From NCBI GenBank assembly GCA_005240065.1, contig SBBG01000060.1:1-38638 (forward strand): a stretch of 38,638 bases of DNA, read 5' to 3'. Below, in pieces: positions 32,080 to 38,638 of this stretch (position 1 is the stretch's first letter; each line of letters begins with the position of its first letter). Source of the stretch: Gammaproteobacteria bacterium. GTDB lineage: Bacteria; Pseudomonadota; Gammaproteobacteria; Ga0077554; Ga007554. Under the pieces are notes generated by a model, which saw nothing but the letters and a program-made list of their open reading frames with translations, was not told the DNA's origin and did not search any database. A program made the position numbers and the translations under genes.

Positions 32080-33263
32080 TCGCGCCGCACGCAGTCCCAT
32101 GCATCACGCGCAATCAACAATGCTTCATTGACCGGAACGACATACGCCGCCATCTTTGACGAAGGGGGCGAGATGCACGCTTCCTTTCCAATCGCCCTCG
32201 CATTGGCAGCCTCATCCACCGCCAAGCCGCACCACTCCTGGCCTGCACAGATCCGCTCCCGGATAACCGGCGCATGTTCGCCGATGCCGCCGCCGAAGAC
32301 AATGGCATCGGCGCCGCCAAGCACGGCGAGATAGGCTCCCAGGTATTTGCGGGCACGGTGGCAGAAGGCATCGATGGCGCGTTTTGCACCGGCGTGACCT
32401 TGAGCCCCCAGCATTATCAGCTCGCGCATGTCCGCACTGATCCCGGATATTCCCAGCAACCCCGCGCGCTGATTCAATGCTTCGCGCAAGGGTTCGACAC
32501 CCAGCTGTCCGGCCAGATGGAGCAGTGCGCCCGGGTCGATATCGCCACAGCGAGTCGCCATGATCAAGCCTTCCAGCGGTGTGCAGCCCATGCTGGTCTC
32601 CACCGGCACGCCGCCGCGGATCGCGGTCATCGAGCAGCCTTGCCCCAGTTGCAGGGTGATGATCCGGCTGGCGCCGATGCCGGCACCGCTGATCTCATGA
32701 TAGCGCTGACAAAGCCACCGATGAGCCAGGCCGTGGAATCCATAACGCCGGATGCCGTGGTTTCGCGTCCATTCGTCCGGCAAGGCATAACGGCGCGCAT
32801 GATCGGGAAGATCGCGGAAAAAGGCGGTATCGAACACCGCCGCCATCGGCACGGGAGGCTTGAAAAAACTCTCGCAGGCGTGGATGACCTGGAGTGCGAG
32901 GGGATTATGCAAAGGCGCGAGCGCGCTCAAGGATTCGATCGCCGCCACCGCCGCTGGATCGATCAACACCGGGCCGGTGAAAACATCTCCACCGTGCACG
33001 ATGCGATGGCCAATGGCCGCCAAGCCCTTCGTCAAGCCCCGGTCTTGCAGCCAGTTCAAAACCCATACCGCAGCGGCATGATGATCGACGATACTGCCGC
33101 GCACTTCACCGCGCTGCCCATCGGATAGCCAGGTACAGCAGGCTTGCCCGCCGAACGCGGTGACCGTCCCGTGCGCGCACGGCGTTGGGTCACTTGCGGC
33201 CGTTGCCTCGAAAAGCTGCCATTTGAGCGAGGAGCTGCCGCTGTTGAAAACCAGGATGAACAT
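32064..33263 (-). CDS. ackA: Acetate kinase family protein with atypical phosphate-binding motif
   Basis: A 399-aa ASKHA-fold kinase that interconverts acetyl phosphate + ADP with acetate + ATP. Present are N7 and S10-S12 (FNSGSSSLKW), R87/H90 (GHRIVHGG), H119 (APLHNP), D145 (VFDTAFF), H177 (GFHGLAH), TSMGCTPLEGLIMATRCGDIDP and FGGGIGEHAPVIRERI. The family-typical HLGNG motif is changed to QLGQG (Q205, Q208), so kinetics, or even the phosphoryl donor, may differ from the standard enzyme. The gene starts 6 bp after the glgP stop with no Shine-Dalgarno, suggesting translational coupling. Its 3' end overlaps convergent aguB by 16 bp. Phosphotransacetylase and phosphoketolase are not in the window. 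Confidence 0.9.
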   Translation of the reverse strand: MFILVFNSGSSSLKWQLFEATAASDPTPCAHGTVTAFGGQACCTWLSDGQRGEVRGSIVDHHAAAVWVLNWLQDRGLTKGLAAIGHRIVHGGDVFTGPVLIDPAAVAAIESLSALAPLHNPLALQVIHACESFFKPPVPMAAVFDTAFFRDLPDHARRYALPDEWTRNHGIRRYGFHGLAHRWLCQRYHEISGAGIGASRIITLQLGQGCSMTAIRGGVPVETSMGCTPLEGLIMATRCGDIDPGALLHLAGQLGVEPLREALNQRAGLLGISGISADMRELIMLGAQGHAGAKRAIDAFCHRARKYLGAYLAVLGGADAIVFGGGIGEHAPVIRERICAGQEWCGLAVDEAANARAIGKEACISPPSSKMAAYVVPVNEALLIARDAWDCVRRDHPSR

Positions 33264-33269
33264 GCGAAA

Positions 33270-34961
33270 TTAGCGAATATACGCTTCGGTGGCGTAACGC
33301 CGCATCATGCGGTGGCTGTTGAAAAAGGATGCGCTTTTGCATATCGCGCCCTTCATCACCGCGATCCAGGCCGGGCGATCCATATAGTAGAGCGGCAGTA
33401 CCACCTGAGCCAGTTTGATATAAAGGGAATCCTGGTCCTCGCCATTGGCCGACTCCATGGCATTGCCTATCGCCCATCCCGTCACACCCTCGATGCAGCC
33501 TTCCACCCACCATCCATCGAGCACGCTCAATTGCGGCACGCCATTGAAGGCGGCCTTCATGCCGCTGGTGCCCGAAGCTTCCATGGGTCGCAATGGCGTG
33601 TTCAGCCAGACGTCGGAACCGGACACCATGGCGAGCGCCGTCTCCATGTCATAATTGGGAAGATAGACAATGCGGATGGTGTCGGCAAGCTCATGTATGT
33701 GGCCATGCAGGGCTTCGATCAATCTCTTTCCACCTTCATCGCGCGGATGAGCCTTGCCTGCCAGCACGATCTGGAAAGAACGCTCCTGGGCGATGGTTTT
33801 CAGGCGCGCCAAATCGGCAAACAACAAATCGGGACGCTTATAGGCGGTCATGCGCCGGGCAAAGCCGAGAATCGGAATCTTCGGGTGCAATTCCACCCCC
33901 GTCAGCTTTTTTACCCGCTCGATCAAGTCATTCTTGGCTTGGGTATGGGTCTCCCAGATCGCCGCATCCGGTATTCTGTCGGCGCGCACCAGAACCGCGG
34001 GCTCATGACACCAGCCCGGTAAATGCGTATCGTAAAGCTTGATGAACGCCGGGTGACTCCAGGTGAAAGGATGCACTCCGTTGGTGACGGCGTGCACACG
34101 GTATCCTGGATAAAGTTTTTTGGAGACCTCGGCGTGGCTCTTGGCGACACCGTTGACATACTCGCTGAGACTGAGGGCGAGACTCGTCATGTTGAGGTTT
34201 TCACTTCCCGCCAGCGTTTTGAGTGTCGGCAAGGAAATGAAATCCCCCAGTACGCGCTGCACCATGTCATAAGGAAATTTGTCATGCCCCGCCTCCACCG
34301 GCGTGTGCGTGGTGAAATTGCACAGCTCCCTCACGCGCGGTATATCGTAGGGCGACTCGCCGGGCCGGACATCCTCCGGCGGATAGGCGTAACGCCGCAG
34401 CAACTCGATCACCAGCAAGGCGGAATGGCCTTCGTTCATGTGATACTGGCGAATCTCGAACCCCAACGCCTGGAGCATGCGCGCGCCGCCGATCCCCAGA
34501 ACGATCTCCTGCTTGAGCCGGTAGGCCGCATCACCGCCATAGAGATAATGGGTGATCTTGCGATCGTCGTCATGATTCAAGGGCAGATCGGTATCCAGCA
34601 GAATGACGGGTACTCGGCCATTCATGTGGCCCTGCAGGATATACAGCCACCCGCTCACCCAGACCTCGCGCCCCTCGATCCTCATGGCGATACCGGCGCT
34701 CAGGCGTGTCGCAAAGCGGCTGGGATCCCAATACTCCGGATGCTCGACCTGCCGCCCCTGGGCATCAATTTCCTGGCGGAAATATCCGGCGCGGCTAACC
34801 AGGGTTACCGCCACCAGCGGCAACTCCAGATCGGCGCTAGAGCGCACCGTGTCCCCGGCCAGCACCCCAAGACCGCCACTGTAAGTGGGAATCTCGTTGC
34901 GCAAGGCGATCTCCATGGAGAAATATGCGATGCGCGGTTCATGGATGAACTCATCCAGCAT
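33270..34961 (-). CDS. glgP: Alpha-glucan (glycogen) phosphorylase, short type
   Basis: A 563-aa GT35 enzyme that releases glucose 1-phosphate from glycogen-like glucan. Signatures include RIAYFSMEIALRNEIPTYSGGLGVLAGDT, YHMNEGHSALLVIELLRRY, FTTHTPVEAGHDKF and the PLP-lysine motif GTSGMKAAFNGVPQLSVLDGWW. It is the shorter subtype, lacking the N-terminal regulatory extension of the E. coli and animal enzymes. GAGGAG lies about 10 nt before the ATG. The order cytochrome c5 - glgP - ackA on one strand suggests a transcript linking glycogen breakdown with ATP formation from acetyl phosphate. The cytochrome is 84 bp upstream, with an intergenic repeat between. Confidence 0.94.
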   Translation of the reverse strand: MLDEFIHEPRIAYFSMEIALRNEIPTYSGGLGVLAGDTVRSSADLELPLVAVTLVSRAGYFRQEIDAQGRQVEHPEYWDPSRFATRLSAGIAMRIEGREVWVSGWLYILQGHMNGRVPVILLDTDLPLNHDDDRKITHYLYGGDAAYRLKQEIVLGIGGARMLQALGFEIRQYHMNEGHSALLVIELLRRYAYPPEDVRPGESPYDIPRVRELCNFTTHTPVEAGHDKFPYDMVQRVLGDFISLPTLKTLAGSENLNMTSLALSLSEYVNGVAKSHAEVSKKLYPGYRVHAVTNGVHPFTWSHPAFIKLYDTHLPGWCHEPAVLVRADRIPDAAIWETHTQAKNDLIERVKKLTGVELHPKIPILGFARRMTAYKRPDLLFADLARLKTIAQERSFQIVLAGKAHPRDEGGKRLIEALHGHIHELADTIRIVYLPNYDMETALAMVSGSDVWLNTPLRPMEASGTSGMKAAFNGVPQLSVLDGWWVEGCIEGVTGWAIGNAMESANGEDQDSLYIKLAQVVLPLYYMDRPAWIAVMKGAICKSASFFNSHRMMRRYATEAYIR

Positions 34962-34990
34962 GACTGTTTATCTCCTCGAAACGGTACCCC

Positions 34991-35033
34991 CTGCAAACTA
35001 CAGGATGTGGCGCGTAAGACGCACCCTATGCAG
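34991..35033. repeat. GTAGGGTGCG-type repeat, copy 3
   Basis: On the minus strand it reads CTGCATAGGGTGCGTCTTAC and ends with TGCAG, giving CTGCA/TGCAG ends and the ATAGGGTGCGT core shared with 9843-9910. It lies between the cytochrome c5 stop and glgP. Confidence 0.55.
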
Positions 35034-35045
35034 AAAATAATGCCA

Positions 35046-35354
35046 TCACTTCGACTGACTTACTATATAGTCCACTGCGGCCTTCACATCCGCATCGCTC
35101 AAATCCACCTTGCCGCCTTTGGGTGGCATGGCGCCCTTGCCCTTGAGGGTGTTGTTGTACAGGCTGTCCATGCCGCTCTTGATGAGCGGCGCCCAGCGCG
35201 CCTTGTCCCCTGTCTTCGGCGCTCCCATGGCGCCCGTGGCATGGCACATGGCGCAGGCCGAGGAATACACCGCTTTGCCATCCGCGGCATTGGCGTGGCC
35301 CGCCAGCGACAAGACCAACACTGCCGCCGCAACACCTGCAAAGCTGTTTCTCAT
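35046..35354 (-). CDS. Periplasmic cytochrome c5-like protein
   Basis: A 102-aa mono-heme c-type cytochrome. The signal peptide is residues 1-23 (cleavage after ANA). The heme motif is C34-AM-C37-H38 and the likely axial Met is M76 in GKGAMPPKGGKVDLSDADV, followed by the C-terminal helix VKAAVDYIVSQSK. This layout matches the cytochrome c5 / CytC5-like family of small electron carriers. GGAGAATG precedes the ATG. It has its own predicted promoter (TATACT) with an FNR-type box at the class II distance. It may be first in a transcript with glgP and ackA, carrying electrons to terminal oxidases or reductases under low oxygen. Confidence 0.94.
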   Translation of the reverse strand: MRNSFAGVAAAVLVLSLAGHANAADGKAVYSSACAMCHATGAMGAPKTGDKARWAPLIKSGMDSLYNNTLKGKGAMPPKGGKVDLSDADVKAAVDYIVSQSK

Positions 35355-35391
35355 AACATTCTCCTTTCCGGTTGAAATTGGGTTCTGAAAA

Positions 35392-35397
35392 AGTATA
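35392..35397 (-). promoter_or_regulatory. -10 element of the cytochrome c5 promoter
   Basis: TATACT on the minus strand. The predicted start near 35385 gives a leader of about 31 nt to the cytochrome ATG. The centre of the FNR-type box is 41.5 bp upstream of that start. No consensus -35 is present, as expected for an activator-dependent class II promoter. Confidence 0.6.
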
Positions 35398-35419
35398 CGC
35401 CATTGCCTCTGAGATAACT

Positions 35420-35433
35420 TTGATCTATATCAA
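35420..35433. promoter_or_regulatory. FNR/ANR-type box shared by divergent promoters
   Basis: TTGAT-CTAT-ATCAA is a perfect match to the FNR consensus TTGAT-N4-ATCAA. Its centre (35426.5) lies exactly midway between the two TATACT elements (35392-35397 minus and 35456-35461 plus), 29.5 bp from the near edge of each, so both predicted starts are at -41.5. A CRP/FNR-family activator could drive both cytochrome c5 and ppsA. Confidence 0.75.
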
Positions 35434-35455
35434 ATCAGCGCTGGTCTGATTGGCA

Positions 35456-35461
35456 TATACT
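35456..35461 (+). promoter_or_regulatory. -10 element of the ppsA promoter
   Basis: TATACT on the plus strand. The predicted start near 35468 gives a leader of about 21 nt before the ppsA ATG at 35489. The FNR-type box is centred 41.5 bp upstream, class II geometry. No good -35 is present. Confidence 0.6.
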
Positions 35462-35488
35462 GAGAACAATGTTGATCGAGAGCTTGCC

Positions 35489-37894
35489 ATGTCCAACTTC
35501 ATCCGCTGGTTTGAAGACATCACCCTTCAGGATATACCCCTGGTCGGCGGCAAGAACGCCTCGCTGGGCGAAATGTACCGCGAGTTGAGTTCCCAGGGAG
35601 TGAAAATCCCGAACGGCTTTGCTGTTACCGCCCCCGGTTACTGGCGCATGCTCGATGACGCCGGGCTGCGCGACAAGCTGCGCGCCTTGATGACGGGCAT
35701 CGACAAAAACAATGTTTCCGATCTGGCGCGACGCGGCCACGCGGCGCGGGATCTGATCCGCGGCGCCGGTCTGCCCGCCGGGCTGTGGGCGGAAATCGAG
35801 GCGGCCTACACGCGCCTGTGTACCGAGTATGGCGAACACACCGATGTCGCGGTGCGTTCCTCCGCCACGGCGGAAGACCTGCCCACGGCCTCGTTCGCCG
35901 GTCAGCATGAAAGCTATCTCAATATTTCCGGCACGGCGGCGCTGCGCGAGGCCTGCATCAAATGTTTCGCCAGCCTGTTCACCGACCGCGCCATCGCCTA
36001 CCGCATCGACCACGGCTTCGATCACATGAAAATCGCGCTGTCGATCGGCGTGCAGAAAATGGTGCGCGCGGACCTTGCCGCCAGCGGCGTGATTTTCACG
36101 CTCGATACCGAAACGGGTTTCCGCAACGTGGTCTTCATCACCGCCAGCTACGGCCTGGGCGAAAACATCGTCCAGGGCACCGTCGACCCGGACGAGCTGT
36201 ATGTCTTCAAGCCGACGCTGCGCCAGGGATACAAGCCGATCATCCGCAGACGATTGGGCGCCAAACAACTGCGCATGGTCTATGTCGCAGGCGAGGCGGG
36301 CGGCACGACCCGCAATATCCCCGTCGGCGAAGACGAACGCCGCCGCTTTTGCATCAGCAACGATGAAGCCCTGCGCCTTGCCGATTACGCCATCAAAATA
36401 GAAGACCACTACAGCCATAAGGCGGGCGCCGACCAACCGATGGACATCGAGTGGGCCAAGGACGGCATCAGCGGTGAACTGTTCATCGTGCAGGCGCGCC
36501 CGGAAACAGTGCAGGTTCACCGCCGCGCCGATCTATTGGAAAACCATATACTGGAAGAATACGGCAAAACGCTCGTTCAGGGCAAGAGCGTTGGTCAAAA
36601 AATCGGCGCGGGCAAGGCGCGTGTGATCGCCGATCTCGAACATCTGCGTGACTTTCAACCCGGCGAAGTGCTGGTGGCCGATACCACCACACCCGATTGG
36701 GAGCCGGTGATGAAACAGGCCGCCGCCATCGTCACCAATCGCGGCGGGCGCACCTGCCATGCCGCCATCGTCGCCCGCGAATTGGGAATACCCGCCGTGG
36801 TGGGCACGGCTGACGCGACCCGTCTGATTACGTCCGGCCAGGACATCACCGTCTCCTGCGCCGAAGGTGAAGCCGGCCATGTCTACGCGGGCATGGCGAA
36901 ATACCGAGTGGAGCGCCTGGCCTTGCGCGACCTTCCCAGACCGCGCACCAGGATCATGATGAATCTCGGCGATCCCGACCAAGCCTTTGCCCTCTCTTTC
37001 ATTCCGAACGATGGCGTGGGACTGGCCCGGCTCGAATTCATCATCAACAACAGCATCAAGATTCACCCCATGGCCTTGATCCACCCCGAGCGCATCACCG
37101 AACGCCGCGCACGCCGGACCATCGACGCCATGACAGCAGGCTATCAGGACAAGACCGAATATTTCGTTTCGCGGCTGGCCGAAGGCGTAGCCACCCTCGC
37201 CGCGGCGTTCCACCCCAAACCGGTGATCGTGCGCCTTTCGGATTTCAAATCGAACGAATACGCCAGACTGCTGGGAGGGACGGCCTTCGAACCCAAGGAA
37301 GAAAATCCCATGCTGGGCTTTCGCGGCGCAGCGCGCTACACCCACCCCACCTATGCGGAAGGATTCGCCCTTGAATGCCGCGCTCTCAAGCGTGTGCGTG
37401 ATGACATGGGCTTGACCAACGTCCGCCTCATGGTGCCATTCTGCCGGCGCGTGGAGGAAGCCGCGCGTGTTCTTGCCGAACTTGAAAAACACGGCCTGCA
37501 GCGCGGCGTGAACGGCCTTGAAATCCATGTGATGTGCGAGATACCCAACAACGTATTACAAATCGACGCCTTCGCCAAACTGTTCGATGGCTTCTCCATC
37601 GGTTCGAATGACCTCACCCAACTGGTGTTGGGTGTGGACCGTGACTCCGCGCTGGTAGCCTTCGAGTTCGACGAACGCGACCCCGGCGTGCTGGAAATGC
37701 TGCGCCTCACCGTGGAAGGTGCACGCCGCAACCAGCGTCACTCGGGCATCTGCGGCCAGGCGCCCTCGGATTACCCAGAGATCGCCGAATACCTGGTACG
37801 CCTGGGCATCGATTCGATGTCGCTCAATCCGGATGCCGTGCTCAAGACGACGCTCAAGGTGTTGGAGATTGAGGGACGGATGACGAATCGATGA
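35489..37894 (+). CDS. ppsA: Phosphoenolpyruvate synthase
   Basis: An 801-aa PEP synthase (pyruvate, water dikinase) that makes PEP from pyruvate and ATP. The ATP-grasp domain starts near VGGKNASLGEMYREL and contains VAVRSSATAEDLPTASFAGQ. The phospho-His domain has GGRTCHAAIVARELGIPAVVG (His424). The C-terminal PEP/pyruvate TIM barrel ends with the catalytic Cys in SGICGQAPSDYPE. Length matches the E. coli type. The start at 35489 (MSNFIRWFEDITLQD) is chosen for homology and its GAGAG upstream; an ATG 13 codons earlier lies in the promoter. The predicted FNR-type class II promoter implies oxygen-responsive expression. The next gene follows after 31 bp on the same strand. Confidence 0.96.
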   Translation: MSNFIRWFEDITLQDIPLVGGKNASLGEMYRELSSQGVKIPNGFAVTAPGYWRMLDDAGLRDKLRALMTGIDKNNVSDLARRGHAARDLIRGAGLPAGLWAEIEAAYTRLCTEYGEHTDVAVRSSATAEDLPTASFAGQHESYLNISGTAALREACIKCFASLFTDRAIAYRIDHGFDHMKIALSIGVQKMVRADLAASGVIFTLDTETGFRNVVFITASYGLGENIVQGTVDPDELYVFKPTLRQGYKPIIRRRLGAKQLRMVYVAGEAGGTTRNIPVGEDERRRFCISNDEALRLADYAIKIEDHYSHKAGADQPMDIEWAKDGISGELFIVQARPETVQVHRRADLLENHILEEYGKTLVQGKSVGQKIGAGKARVIADLEHLRDFQPGEVLVADTTTPDWEPVMKQAAAIVTNRGGRTCHAAIVARELGIPAVVGTADATRLITSGQDITVSCAEGEAGHVYAGMAKYRVERLALRDLPRPRTRIMMNLGDPDQAFALSFIPNDGVGLARLEFIINNSIKIHPMALIHPERITERRARRTIDAMTAGYQDKTEYFVSRLAEGVATLAAAFHPKPVIVRLSDFKSNEYARLLGGTAFEPKEENPMLGFRGAARYTHPTYAEGFALECRALKRVRDDMGLTNVRLMVPFCRRVEEAARVLAELEKHGLQRGVNGLEIHVMCEIPNNVLQIDAFAKLFDGFSIGSNDLTQLVLGVDRDSALVAFEFDERDPGVLEMLRLTVEGARRNQRHSGICGQAPSDYPEIAEYLVRLGIDSMSLNPDAVLKTTLKVLEIEGRMTNR

Positions 37895-37925
37895 CACTTT
37901 TCATGCTCAGCAAACGAGGTCAACC

Positions 37926-38638
37926 TTGCTCTCCACCTGGCTGCAATTCGCCGTTTGTATCGCCCTAATCGGATTCGCCGGTTACAACCTGTCGCGCTAT
38001 GGCGATGTGATTGTGGACAAGACGGGTTTGAGCGCCACCTGGATCGGCATGATCCTGCTGGCCACAGTGACCTCGCTGCCCGAACTGGCGACGGGCATCT
38101 CCGCCGTCACCGTTGCCGACGTGCCGAACATCGCCGTGGGGAATGCGCTGGGAAGCTGCGTCTTCAACCTGCTCGCCATCATGATTCTGGATTTTCTGCA
38201 CCGTGAGGAGTCGATATACACGCGTGCCAGCCAGGGACACATTCTGTCGGCGGGATTCGGCGTCATTCTGATCGGTTTTGTCGGTTTCAGCCTGCTGCTG
38301 GACGAGAAGGCCGTAGCGCTCTCCCTAGGGCGCGTGGGCATCTATACTCCCGTCATCGTGCTACTTTATGCCATCGCCATACGCACCGTATTCCGTTACG
38401 AACAGCAGCAGATGAAGGCGTATGCCGAACGAGTGGCGGCACGCTACCCCGCCATCACGCTCCGGCAGGCGATATTCCGCTATGCCATGGCCGCCCTGAT
38501 CGTGATCGGCGCGGGCACATGGTTGCCCTTCGTGGGCACGGAAATGGCGGCAGCGATGGGTTGGAACAAAACCTTCGTCGGCACTCTATTTGTTGCATTC
38601 GCCACCACCATACCCGAACTGGCGGTCACTTTGTCCGC
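37926..38638 (+). CDS. Sodium/calcium exchanger family membrane protein, partial (TTG start)
   Basis: The first 237 codons of a CaCA-superfamily (Na+/Ca2+ exchanger) protein that runs off the window. It starts with TTG at 37926, preceded by CGAGG at 7-nt spacing; no in-frame ATG or GTG lies nearby upstream. The first alpha-repeat is visible (ILLATVTSLPELATGISA, NIAVGNALGSCVFNLLAI), and a second begins at the window end (FVGTLFVAFATTIPELAVTL). The GNxxGSxxFN and TSLPEL motifs coordinate the cation in this family. About six hydrophobic segments are seen in this part. Substrate ion cannot be fixed from sequence. It may be co-transcribed with ppsA. Confidence 0.88.
   Translation, partial: MLSTWLQFAVCIALIGFAGYNLSRYGDVIVDKTGLSATWIGMILLATVTSLPELATGISAVTVADVPNIAVGNALGSCVFNLLAIMILDFLHREESIYTRASQGHILSAGFGVILIGFVGFSLLLDEKAVALSLGRVGIYTPVIVLLYAIAIRTVFRYEQQQMKAYAERVAARYPAITLRQAIFRYAMAALIVIGAGTWLPFVGTEMAAAMGWNKTFVGTLFVAFATTIPELAVTLS

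Noticed and set aside
34023-35375. 450-codon open frame opposite glgP and cytochrome c5
   Set aside because: It is antisense to two clear genes, spans their promoter-proximal gap, and has no recognisable domain.
1-38638. CRISPR array, prophage or complete insertion sequence
   Set aside because: No regularly spaced direct repeats, phage structural genes, integrases or intact transposases were seen.

Overview
The window looks like a chromosomal segment of a GC-rich gammaproteobacterium, or possibly a close betaproteobacterial relative. The clues are the cvpA-purF pair, the miaA-hfq-hflX order, a GacA/UvrY-type regulator, and the PilB and PpsA types. A rubrerythrin / HdrB-like Fe-S protein / DUF3501 trio, several c-type cytochromes and an FNR-type site suggest a respiratory, probably chemotrophic organism that meets both oxic and oxygen-limited conditions. 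This assignment is inference from gene content only; no rRNA gene is present.

Layout. (1) Positions 1-4477, all minus strand: cvpA-purF, then tRNA-Ser(UGA), uvrY/gacA, miaA, hfq and the start of hflX (housekeeping and post-transcriptional control). (2) 4553-4794: two intergenic repeats, one a MITE-like element with 20-bp inverted ends. (3) 4800-6869: an operon of two exported formylglycine-generating-enzyme-like (SUMF1) proteins, the first fused to a di-heme cytochrome c segment; then rlmJ (6958-7788), whose catalytic Asp is replaced by Ala. (4) 7854-10518: rubrerythrin, HdrB/GlpC-like Fe-S protein and DUF3501, behind a strong sigma70 promoter with a palindromic operator-like site. (5) 10682-25467, plus strand: a compact, translationally coupled glycan cluster. 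It holds the Wzm/Wzt ABC exporter (split by a decayed toxin-antitoxin pair), a methyltransferase, four GT2 enzymes, one GT4 enzyme, a polysaccharide deacetylase, a 661-aa protein of unknown function, and a 1056-aa fusion of GT2, membrane segments and a sulfatase-like domain. (6) 25379-30065: a TPR protein with a C10 tract, an orphan DxD glycosyltransferase, a PilB/MshE-type ATPase with an apparent c-di-GMP-binding MshEN domain, and a divergent diguanylate cyclase. (7) 30155-32079: aguA-aguB, agmatine to putrescine. (8) 32064-38638: cytochrome c5-glgP-ackA on the minus strand and ppsA plus a Na+/Ca2+-exchanger-like gene on the plus strand, diverging from one FNR-type box.

How the parts may work together. 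The glycan cluster encodes a surface polysaccharide exported by an ABC transporter. The adjacent diguanylate cyclase and c-di-GMP-binding ATPase point to surface attachment or motility control. In region 8, glycogen phosphorolysis, substrate-level ATP from acetyl phosphate, PEP synthesis and a small cytochrome share a predicted oxygen-responsive control point. Its box lies exactly midway between two TATACT -10 elements, so each predicted start sits at the class II FNR distance.

The strongest candidates for follow-up are the di-heme-cytochrome/FGE-like fusion with a conserved C-x4-C pair, the GT2/sulfatase-like fusion with Thr at the usual formylglycine position, and the symmetric FNR-type divergent promoter. 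No CRISPR array, intact insertion sequence, prophage or rRNA gene was seen.
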